64,000 nucleotides of DNA from an uncultured Erythrobacter sp. (lineage in GTDB: Bacteria > Pseudomonadota > Alphaproteobacteria > Sphingomonadales > Sphingomonadaceae), in the NCBI GenBank assembly GCA_947503155.1, contig CANNCL010000001.1, positions 868,001 through 932,000 on the forward strand, written 5' to 3'. A program made the translations under genes and the position numbers. The notes under the pieces are model-generated. The model made no database searches. It was not told the origin of the DNA and worked only from the letters and a program-made list of their open reading frames with translations. Below, in pieces: positions 29,786 to 38,040 of the stretch (its first letter is position 1; each line of letters starts with the position of its first letter).

Positions 29786-31504
29786 TTAAGCGGAAGCGAT
29801 CAGCTTTGTGTATTCTTCGCGCAGGCTCTTCTTGTCGATTTTCTGCGTGCCGAGGCGCGGAAGCACTTCGTTGCGCACCCAGATATGTTCTTCGAGCGGA
29901 ACCTTGAACGGCGCGATCCGCGACAGCAGAAATTCGCGCAAACCCGCAGCTGTCATAGCATCGCGGCCTTCTTTCACGCGGAACACCGCCGCTGGAACTT
30001 CGCCCATCCGGTCGTCGGGCAAGCCAAAGACAGAACATTCGGCCAAATCATCATGCGCATAGACGGCGTCTTCCACCTCGATGCAGGAGATGTTTTCGCC
30101 GCCGCGGATGATAATGTCCTTCTTACGGTCAACGATGTAGAGATATTCATCTTCGTCGAGATAGCCCAGATCGCCGGTGCGGAAGAACTGATCATCGGTG
30201 AAGGCGTCTCGCGTGGCTTGTTCATTGTTCCAATAGCCGCGGAAATTGGCGACCGAACGGATGCAAACCTCGCCCACGGCGCCCTGTTCCAGATGGTTGC
30301 CGTCATCATCAAGAATCGCAATTTCGACCATGGGCCGTGATGCTTTGCCGGTGGAACCGGGCTTAGCGATGTAGTTTTCGTTGAAATTGCCGCAGCCAAC
30401 CGCGTTGGTTTCGGTCAGGCCATATCCGAGGATCGGAAAACCGCCGGGAAACGCTTCTTTGATCTTGGTAACATGTTCGAGCGGGCGCGGCGCGCCGCCG
30501 GCGGCGAAGCTTTTACACGCCGACAGGTCGAATTTTTCGCGTTCAGGATGCGTGGCCATTTCATAGCTCATCAGCGGCACGCCAACGAAGTACGTGACCT
30601 TTTCCTTGTCCATCAAGCGCAAAGCCTCAAGCCCGTCCCATTTGGGCATCAACACCAACTTGCGGGCAATTGCATATGATTGCAGGAACAGCGGCACTTC
30701 GCCGGTAACATGGAACAGCGGCACCGCGACCAGCGCAGATGGCTGTCCGCTCACATCTTGGCCTTGGCTTTCGAGCAGCACTTTGGCCATCGCGCTTTGG
30801 CAGACATAATTCATCACGCCTGTGACAACGCCGCGGTGGTCGGAATAGGCGCCCTTGGATTGGCCGGTCGATCCAGATGTATAAAGAATGGTCGCAAGAT
30901 CATCCGGGCCAAGTTCGCCCAGCATTTTCATCGCAACAGAGCTCGCCTGATCGGCAGGGGTAGCCCAAATATTGGCCAGACCGTCCGTTGGCGCGGTGTG
31001 TTCGACCATCACCAGTTTGGCGCAATGGTCTGTGCCATCCAGCCGTTTTGCACGGCCAGCATCGGCGACAACCAATTTACATTCCGCAAGGCGGATACCG
31101 TATGCGAGTTCATCCCCGGACCAGAAACCGTTGAGCAAAGTCACGCAGCCGCCCGCCATGACGATGCCCATATAGGCGATCATCCAATTGGCAGAATTGC
31201 GCGCAGCAATGCCCACACGGTCGCCCTTTTGAACGCCGTGTTTCGTGACAAGGCCTTCTGCAACGCAAGCGGCCGCCGCATAGGTTTCGCCAAAGGTCAT
31301 GCGCAAATCGCCGTCGACGATGAACTCCACGTCCTTATGTTCATTGCAGAAATGCGCAAAATAATGCGCCAAGGTTGGCGGCGCGACCGTGAATGCAGGC
31401 ATTTCAACGCCGCCAATTTCGGTTGGCGTGGTGTGAAATGGCTGACCTTCTTTGGTCATTTCAGCAATGATTGCGTCAAGCGCAGTGTCCAGCTGGGTGG
31501 GCAT
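29786..31504 (-). CDS. Class I adenylate-forming enzyme (acyl-CoA synthetase)
   Basis: ILYTSGSTGQSKGAYSDH, YGLTETNAVG, GDLGYLDEDEYLYIVDRKKDIIIRGGENI. Confidence 0.94.
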   Translation of the reverse strand: MPTQLDTALDAIIAEMTKEGQPFHTTPTEIGGVEMPAFTVAPPTLAHYFAHFCNEHKDVEFIVDGDLRMTFGETYAAAACVAEGLVTKHGVQKGDRVGIAARNSANWMIAYMGIVMAGGCVTLLNGFWSGDELAYGIRLAECKLVVADAGRAKRLDGTDHCAKLVMVEHTAPTDGLANIWATPADQASSVAMKMLGELGPDDLATILYTSGSTGQSKGAYSDHRGVVTGVMNYVCQSAMAKVLLESQGQDVSGQPSALVAVPLFHVTGEVPLFLQSYAIARKLVLMPKWDGLEALRLMDKEKVTYFVGVPLMSYEMATHPEREKFDLSACKSFAAGGAPRPLEHVTKIKEAFPGGFPILGYGLTETNAVGCGNFNENYIAKPGSTGKASRPMVEIAILDDDGNHLEQGAVGEVCIRSVANFRGYWNNEQATRDAFTDDQFFRTGDLGYLDEDEYLYIVDRKKDIIIRGGENISCIEVEDAVYAHDDLAECSVFGLPDDRMGEVPAAVFRVKEGRDAMTAAGLREFLLSRIAPFKVPLEEHIWVRNEVLPRLGTQKIDKKSLREEYTKLIASA

Positions 31505-31709
31505 GCGGTATTCTCTCCTTCAATGGCCGTCTATTTGCGGCTCTTTAAATCGGTGCTCCCTCGCGAAGAGCGGCATCTTCCAAATGCTGTTCGCTAGCGA
31601 GGGTTCCCCCAAAGTCTCCGCTGTGCCAAAGCACGTTGGATATTTTGAGCGAGCGACACCGGGCGATATACGCCCGGAGGCTTGCGTTGTTTACTAAGAG
31701 GTTCCTTTC

Positions 31710-32624
31710 GTGCTGTCACTACTTGCTGCAAGCGGCGGCGCTGCCGATCCCATTTACTGGTCTGATCTGGGCCTCAGCCCGTATCTCTTTGAAATCGGTA
31801 GCTTTCAGCTGCGATTTTATTCGCTGGCATACCTGATTGGCGTCATGTTCGCCTATTGGCATCTCAGCAAGATGATCAAAACACCCGGCGCGCCGATGGC
31901 TCAGCGCCATGCAGACGACCTGTTTTTCTACTGCACGCTTGGTGTGATTCTGGGCGGACGGCTTGGGTATGCGGCGTTCTATACCGGCGGCGAAACCGGC
32001 ATCCCCAGTGCCTTTACCGATTTCTCCGGCGACGGATTTATCAGCTGGAAATTGCTGCGCCTGTGGGATGGCGGCATGGCGTTTCACGGCGGTGTGATGG
32101 GCGTTTTGGCGGCGATTGCTTGGGTATCTATACGCGGAAAACTTTCGTTTTTGCGTGTCTGTGATTTCATTGCAGTCAATGTGCCGATGGGCATGTTGCT
32201 CGGGCGGCTTGCAAATTTCAACAATGGCGAATTGTGGGGCCGGGCGACCGATGTGCCGTGGGGCATGATTTTCCCGGATGCACGCGCGGGCGAAATCGTG
32301 CGCCATCCAAGCCAATTGTATCAGGCGGGTCTGGAAGGATTCGTGTTGCTGATCGTGCTGCTTGTGCTGTTTTGGAAGACAAAAGCGCGGTATCGGCCCG
32401 GCATGCTCGTTGGGATATTCACCCTCGGCATCGGTATTGCGCGGTTTGTTAACGAATTTTTCCGTGAACCGGATGCACAACTGGCTGACTTTGCTGCGCG
32501 AACCGGGCTATCGATGGGCCAATGGCTGACCATACCGCTGATCTTGATTGGATTGATTGTCACGATTTACGCCGTGACGAGGAAACCCGTGGGCACCGGC
32601 GCGGCAAGCCCAGCGGCAACGTAA
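31710..32624 (+). CDS. lgt: Prolipoprotein diacylglyceryl transferase
   Basis: DGGMAFHGGVMG, GRLANFNNGELWGR, HPSQLYQAGLEG. Confidence 0.97.
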   Translation: MLSLLAASGGAADPIYWSDLGLSPYLFEIGSFQLRFYSLAYLIGVMFAYWHLSKMIKTPGAPMAQRHADDLFFYCTLGVILGGRLGYAAFYTGGETGIPSAFTDFSGDGFISWKLLRLWDGGMAFHGGVMGVLAAIAWVSIRGKLSFLRVCDFIAVNVPMGMLLGRLANFNNGELWGRATDVPWGMIFPDARAGEIVRHPSQLYQAGLEGFVLLIVLLVLFWKTKARYRPGMLVGIFTLGIGIARFVNEFFREPDAQLADFAARTGLSMGQWLTIPLILIGLIVTIYAVTRKPVGTGAASPAAT

Positions 32625-32659
32625 GCCCAAGCGAAACAAATCAAATTTGGAGCCGCACG

Positions 32660-34972
32660 TTGCGGCTGATCGAGCCGGACGGGACCGAAACCGTGGTGAC
32701 GCTCGATACGCTACCGATCAATCCCGGCTCGATCCGTCTGAGCGCTTTGATTGTTGGAGATGCGCGCCCTCAGCCGAAGGGCGGTTCAACAGGTGGTGCA
32801 ACAGGTGGTGCAACCGCCAAAGCAGAGGCAGAGGCAAAGGCCGAGGCAGCGGCAAAAGCAAAGGCCGAAGCCGATGCGATAGAAGCGGCCGAGCTTAAGG
32901 CGAAGGCCGACGCTCAAGAGAAATCACGCAAAGAAAAGGCGGCGAAAGCCGAGGCAGAGGCCAAAGCGGCCGCCGAAGCGGAGGCGCGAGCCGAAGCCAA
33001 GGCGCTGGCCGAAGCACAAGCCGCCGCTGAAGAGCGGGCGCGCCAAAAGGCTGCGGCGAAGGCGGCGGCTGAAGCGAAGGCTGAGGCGGAGGAGAAAGCC
33101 AAGCGCGAGGCAGAAGCCAAAGCCGAAGCGGAAAAGAAAGCCAAAGCGCAAGCGCGCGCAAAGGCCGAGGCCGAGAAAAAAGCGCGGCTGGCTGCGGAAG
33201 CCAAGGCAAAGGCGGAAGCCGAAGCAAAAGCCAAGCGTGAAGCGGAGGCCAAGGCCAAGGCTGAAGCTGACGAAAAGGCCCGTATCGAAGCGCAGGCCAA
33301 GGCGAAACGAGAAGCAGAAGCAAAGGCCAAAAAGGCGGCCGAAGCCAAAGCCAAGGCCGAGGCGGAGTTGAAAGCGAAGAAAGAGGCCGACGCCCGGGCC
33401 AAGGCTGAGGCAAAGGCCAAGGCTGAGGCTGAGCTCAAAGCCAAGCAGGAAGCAGAACGCAAAGCCGCCGCCGCCGCTAAGGCCGCTGAAAAAGCTGAGG
33501 CCGAAAGAAAGGCGAAGGAAGCGGCAGAGCTGAAAGCGAAGGCCGAGGCGGAAAAGAAAGCCAAAGCCAAAGCTGAAGCAGAACGCAAAGCGCAGGAAGA
33601 GGCCGAAGCCAAGCGGGCAGCCGAAGCCAAAGCGGAGCAAGAAGCAAAGGCCAAGGCGGATGCTGCGGCGAAGAAAGCGGCGCAGGATAAAGCGAAAGCC
33701 GAGGCAGACGCGAAGGCGAAACAAGCCGCAGATGCCAAAGCGAAAAAGGCTGCCGAAACTGCCGCCAAACGCGCAGCGGAGAAAGCGAAGGCACAGTCAT
33801 CTGAGCCGGCATCTGAGCCGGCATCTGAGCCGGCACCAGAACCGGCACCCAAAAACGCCTCAAAACCGGCGTCTAAGCCAAAGAAGCCCGCTCCATCTCA
33901 GGCCGCCAAATCATCCGAGCCTGCCAAGCCCGCCGATTTGGGCGAAACTTTCCGCCGCCTCATCCGTCAGACCGGCCCGATCAGTCTCACGCATTTCATG
34001 GCGGAAAGTAATGCGCGATATTACACCAGCCGAGATCCGCTGGGCGAGGATGGCGATTTCATCACCGCCCCCGAAGTCAGCCAGATGTTCGGTGAGCTTG
34101 TTGGCCTGTGGTTTGCGGACCTTTGGGTGCGGATGGGCGCGCGCAAACGCATCCATTTTGTCGAACTTGGCCCCGGACGCGGGACCCTCACCAGCGACGC
34201 TTTGCGCACCGCCGCGCGGTATGAATTTGAACCGCAAGTCCATTTCGTCGAAACGTCCCACGCGCTGCGTAAAATTCAAAGCGAGGCGTTTCCAGACGCG
34301 GTCCATCACGATGATATGTCGACCTTGCCAACCGATGCCCCGCTGCTGATTGTCGGCAATGAATTTTTTGACGCCCTGCCGATCCATCAACTCGTCCGCT
34401 CTGCGCAGGGGTGGCATGAACGGATGGTCGGGCTTGAAGGGGATGAGTTGGCATTTGTTGCCGGTGAAACACCGATGGATTCAATCGTGCCGAAGAGCTG
34501 GAAAAGCGCCTCTCAAGGTACGATGATCGAGACCAGCCCGGCCGCGGTTGCAGTGATGACCGAGATTGCGCAGCGTTTGAAAGAACAAGGCGGGGCGGCG
34601 CTCCTCATTGATTATGGCTCGTTTGAGCTGCGCGCGGGATCGACGCTGCAAGCGCTCAAAGCGCATGAGAAGGTCGATGTGCTGACCCATCCGGGAGAAG
34701 CCGATTTGACCGCCCATGTCGATTTTGAACTGCTTTCAGACATTGCGAAAAAGAACGGCGCGGATGTCATGGGCCTTCAGATGCAGGGCGAATGGCTGCG
34801 GCAGATGGGGATTGATGTCCGGCATGAAGCGCTGGGGCGTAAAAACCCGGCAGAGGCAGATAAGCTCAAGCGGCAATATGACCGGCTGGTGTCTGATTCC
34901 CAGATGGGCATGTTGTTCAAAGTGCTGGGTGTTTGCGGTCGGCGCTGGCCCATCGGTGTTGGGTTCGACTGA
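32660..34972 (+). CDS. Fusion: N-terminal Ala/Lys/Glu-rich helix plus Pro-rich linker plus MidA/NDUFAF7-type SAM methyltransferase
   Basis: C-terminus ISLTHFMAESNARYYTSRDPLGEDGDFITAPEVSQMFGELVG, VELGPGRGTL; candidate TTG start at 32660 with GGAG 7 nt upstream; uninterrupted frame through repeat. Confidence 0.85.
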   Translation: MRLIEPDGTETVVTLDTLPINPGSIRLSALIVGDARPQPKGGSTGGATGGATAKAEAEAKAEAAAKAKAEADAIEAAELKAKADAQEKSRKEKAAKAEAEAKAAAEAEARAEAKALAEAQAAAEERARQKAAAKAAAEAKAEAEEKAKREAEAKAEAEKKAKAQARAKAEAEKKARLAAEAKAKAEAEAKAKREAEAKAKAEADEKARIEAQAKAKREAEAKAKKAAEAKAKAEAELKAKKEADARAKAEAKAKAEAELKAKQEAERKAAAAAKAAEKAEAERKAKEAAELKAKAEAEKKAKAKAEAERKAQEEAEAKRAAEAKAEQEAKAKADAAAKKAAQDKAKAEADAKAKQAADAKAKKAAETAAKRAAEKAKAQSSEPASEPASEPAPEPAPKNASKPASKPKKPAPSQAAKSSEPAKPADLGETFRRLIRQTGPISLTHFMAESNARYYTSRDPLGEDGDFITAPEVSQMFGELVGLWFADLWVRMGARKRIHFVELGPGRGTLTSDALRTAARYEFEPQVHFVETSHALRKIQSEAFPDAVHHDDMSTLPTDAPLLIVGNEFFDALPIHQLVRSAQGWHERMVGLEGDELAFVAGETPMDSIVPKSWKSASQGTMIETSPAAVAVMTEIAQRLKEQGGAALLIDYGSFELRAGSTLQALKAHEKVDVLTHPGEADLTAHVDFELLSDIAKKNGADVMGLQMQGEWLRQMGIDVRHEALGRKNPAEADKLKRQYDRLVSDSQMGMLFKVLGVCGRRWPIGVGFD
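32811..33790 (+). repeat. Low-complexity (A/K/E)n coding repeat
   Basis: Over 300 codons of KAEAEAKAKAEA-type composition. Confidence 0.95.
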
Positions 34973-34978
34973 TTTTCC

Positions 34979-35038
34979 TGTAAGCTCGCCTGTAACGCCG
35001 ACTGTAACGCCGCCTGTAACGCCGCATGTAACTCAATG
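34979..35038 (+). repeat. 12-bp tandem repeat, intergenic, about 4-5 imperfect copies
   Basis: TGTAAGCTCGCC TGTAACGCCGAC TGTAACGCCGCC TGTAACGCCGCA TGTAACTCAATG. Confidence 0.9.
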
Positions 35039-35081
35039 CGCATATTTCGCGTATTGCCGGTGAGATGTCAGGAGAATTTGG

Positions 35082-35513
35082 ATGATTGCACGGGTATTTT
35101 TGGGCTTTGTAGCGATGTTGGCGGGCATGACGTTTTTGGCAGCGCCCGCAGCAGCAGCGGATGATATTTCGGGCCGCTGGATCACCGAAGACCGCGATGG
35201 GATCGTCGAAATTCAGCAATGCGGCAACACCACTTGCGGCCGGCTTGTAAGGTTCCTGATCACACCGAACGATGGGCAGGATCAGCGCGATATTTATAAT
35301 CCTGATGACAGTTTGAAAAATCGCCGCTTGCTGGGCCTGCCGGTGCTCACGCAATTTCGCGAAGAAGACGATTTGTGGCGCGGGCGGATTTATGACCCCA
35401 ACACCGGTAAGACCTATCGGTCTGTAATTCGCCGCACGGGTGCCAACACGATCGAGGTGCGCGGCTGTATCGGACCCTTTTGCCAAGCGCAGACATGGCG
35501 GCGCGCGCGTTAG
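35082..35513 (+). CDS. DUF2147 domain exported protein
   Basis: Signal peptide then DDISGRWITEDRDGIVEIQQCGNTTCGRLV. Confidence 0.85.
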   Translation: MIARVFLGFVAMLAGMTFLAAPAAAADDISGRWITEDRDGIVEIQQCGNTTCGRLVRFLITPNDGQDQRDIYNPDDSLKNRRLLGLPVLTQFREEDDLWRGRIYDPNTGKTYRSVIRRTGANTIEVRGCIGPFCQAQTWRRAR

Positions 35514-35618
35514 TTTTTTGGCCGTTTTGTTGGCGCGGCGCATCCGCGTCGCGATCTCCTCTCGCCTTTGGCGCTGCGGGCGCCCGGCTGGGCTTGCGAC
35601 CGCTGTGCGACCGTTTGA

Positions 35619-37157
35619 CTATAGTCCGATAGATTCTGCCAGCTCTGCCGCCGCATCTTTCGGGCTGAGTTTGCCTTCGCCTTCGCGGTCCACGGCGAAA
35701 TTGGCCTCGCGCATCGCTTCCACGCTGATCGCTCCGATCAATGGCTCTAGCGCGCGGGCAATACCCGCATCCTCGGCAATTCGCGGGGACATCATCAGCA
35801 TCGCATCATAGCTCGGCAAGGCGCCGCGCGGGTCTTCGAGCACCACCAGCCTATCCGCCGCGATCCGCCCATCAGAAGTATAGGCGCTGATCACATCTGC
35901 CTCTCCCGAACGCAGCGCATTGTACATAAAGGTGGGCGAGAAATTGCGCGTTTCGCGGAAACGCATTCCGTAGGCGTCTCGCACTGCGATCCATTCCGGG
36001 CGTTCAAAGAATTCTGGGTCGCCGCCAACCGTCAGTTGCGGGCCAAAGCGGACCAATTCTTCGAGCGAACTCACGCCCAATTCTGCCGCACGGTCTTCGC
36101 GCATCGCAAAAGCATAGGCATTTTCAAAACCCAGCCGTCCCAACACGCGCACGCCGGTGTTGCTGCGTTCCCATTCGACGATGGTTTCATACATGACCTC
36201 GCGTCCGGGATTGTCGGTACGGCTCAGCTCGTTTGTCCAAATCGTACCGGTGTAATCGACGGATATATCAATGCTGGAGGATGCTACCGCGCTGTGCACC
36301 ACTGCTGAGCCAAGCCCGTCGCGATATTCGACCGAATAGCCTGCTTTCTCAAGCTGCGATCCGATCAATTGCGCGAGGATATATTGCTCAGAAAATTGTT
36401 TCGAAGCGATGATGATCGTGTCTTCGTCATCCCCGCCCGATTGATAGATAAGCGCGCCGCTCAATCCCATCGCGACCGCCGCAATTCCCGCGCCATATTG
36501 CCAGCGATTGCGCTTAGCAAAGCCGTTTTCGACGATACCCAGCAATGCATCAACCACCAGCGCCAATCCCGCGCTCGCGATACAACCCGCGAGCACCAGC
36601 GCCCAGTTTTGCGTCTGCAATCCGGCGAAGATCGGGTCGCCCAGGCTCGGCTGTCCAATCGTGGTCGCCAGCGTCGCGGCTCCGATGGTCCAAACGCTGG
36701 CGGTGCGGATGCCGGCCATCACGAAGGGCGCGGAAAGCGGGGCTTCGACCAGCGTCAATTTCTGCCAAGAGGTCATGCCGACGCCGTCCGCCGCCTCCAG
36801 CACGCCGGGATCGAGATTGGCCTGCGCCGTCACCGCATTTCGCAATATCGGCAGCAGCGCATAGAGCGCCAGCGCCAGCAGTGCAGGCAGGAACCCCAGC
36901 GTCGGCAAATCCTCCCCAAACACCGCGCGCAAGGACAGTAGGATTGGGAAAAACAGCGCGAGCAGCGCCAGCGCGGGAATGGTCTGAACAAGGCTGGCAA
37001 ATCCCAGCGCAATCCGCGCCACATTCTGCGAGCGGCTGGCCCATACGGCGAGCGGCAGCGCCACCAACATGCCAAGCCCGATAGCGCTGGCGGAAAGCAC
37101 GATATGCGAGGCAAACTTATCGCCGAGGCCGAGGAGGATGGTCCAAATCTCGTTCAT
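35619..37157 (-). CDS. Glycine betaine/choline-type ABC transporter permease fused to substrate-binding domain
   Basis: N-terminal inner-membrane permease domain; C-terminal IIIASKQFSEQYILAQLIGSQLEKAGY OpuAC-like domain. Confidence 0.92.
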   Translation of the reverse strand: MNEIWTILLGLGDKFASHIVLSASAIGLGMLVALPLAVWASRSQNVARIALGFASLVQTIPALALLALFFPILLSLRAVFGEDLPTLGFLPALLALALYALLPILRNAVTAQANLDPGVLEAADGVGMTSWQKLTLVEAPLSAPFVMAGIRTASVWTIGAATLATTIGQPSLGDPIFAGLQTQNWALVLAGCIASAGLALVVDALLGIVENGFAKRNRWQYGAGIAAVAMGLSGALIYQSGGDDEDTIIIASKQFSEQYILAQLIGSQLEKAGYSVEYRDGLGSAVVHSAVASSSIDISVDYTGTIWTNELSRTDNPGREVMYETIVEWERSNTGVRVLGRLGFENAYAFAMREDRAAELGVSSLEELVRFGPQLTVGGDPEFFERPEWIAVRDAYGMRFRETRNFSPTFMYNALRSGEADVISAYTSDGRIAADRLVVLEDPRGALPSYDAMLMMSPRIAEDAGIARALEPLIGAISVEAMREANFAVDREGEGKLSPKDAAAELAESIGL

Positions 37158-37915
37158 GACCCAGCCCCCGATTTTTCCATCGCGGCCAGCCGTTCGGCCT
37201 GTTGACGCGGCACCGCGACGAGGCCCTGCGCGATGTCGCCGCCTGCCCCGGCGAGCAATTCATGCGGGCTGTTATCCGCCACCAATTCGCCGAACGACAT
37301 CACCAGCACGCGGTCCGCGAGCAGCAACGCCTCTGCCATATCGTGCGTCACCATGATTGTGGTGAGGCCAAGTTTTTCATGCAGTTCGCGCACTTTTTCG
37401 CCCAAAGCATCACGAGTGATCGGATCAAGCGCGCCGAAAGGTTCATCCATAATCAGCAGCTCTGGATCGCCAGCCAGCGCGCGCGCCACGCCGACACGCT
37501 GACGTTGTCCGCCGGACAATTCATCGGGCATACGGCTGGCCATTTCCGGTTCAAGTTCCACCAGAGACAGCAGTTCAGTCACGCGTGCATGCGGCAATTT
37601 CTCGCCCGCAAGGCGCGGGCCGATGGCGATATTTTCACCCACTGTGAAATGCGGAAACAGGCCGATCCCTTGAAACACATAGCCGACCCGCCGGCGCAAA
37701 GTTGACGGCTTGAGTGCGGTCACATCTTCGCCGCCGAACAAGACGCGTCCACCGCTGGGCGTGACCAAAGTGTTGACCATTTTAAGCAATGTCGATTTGC
37801 CGGAACCCGACGACCCGACCAGCGCGACAAAGCTGCCTGCTTCAATTGTGCATGTGACACCGCCGACGGCTGTGACGTCGCCATAGCGGCGTTCTGCTGC
37901 GTCAAAAGTTAGGAT
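37154..37915 (-). CDS. OpuCA/ProV-like ABC ATPase; start codon uncertain
   Basis: GSSGSGKSTLLKMV Walker A lies upstream of the supplied ATG; LSGGQRQRVGVARAL signature. Confidence 0.88.
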   Translation of the reverse strand: MLTFDAAERRYGDVTAVGGVTCTIEAGSFVALVGSSGSGKSTLLKMVNTLVTPSGGRVLFGGEDVTALKPSTLRRRVGYVFQGIGLFPHFTVGENIAIGPRLAGEKLPHARVTELLSLVELEPEMASRMPDELSGGQRQRVGVARALAGDPELLIMDEPFGALDPITRDALGEKVRELHEKLGLTTIMVTHDMAEALLLADRVLVMSFGELVADNSPHELLAGAGGDIAQGLVAVPRQQAERLAAMEKSGAGS

Positions 37916-38040
37916 GGCGCTCGGCGGTTTTTCTTGTGGCGGTGATGTTGTGATCGGTTTGCCCCTTGATGCAGGAGCCTAGAAGGCAAACGCGGCCCCG
38001 CCAAGTGTCCTGCTTTTATTGGCCCAAACATTTGGCCGCG

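Noticed and set aside
32895-33724. Other antisense Leu/Pro- and Phe/Gly-rich ORFs across the repeat
   Set aside because: Low-complexity artefacts of the same repeat
32811-33790. Possible CRISPR or minisatellite call for the A/K/E region
   Set aside because: No constant repeat/spacer structure; it is a coding low-complexity region with irregular units
32914-33852. 312-aa antisense ORF (FAFASASAFALASA...) opposite the A/K/E repeat
   Set aside because: Mirror-image of GCN/AAG/GAN codon bias on the other strand; no real protein features
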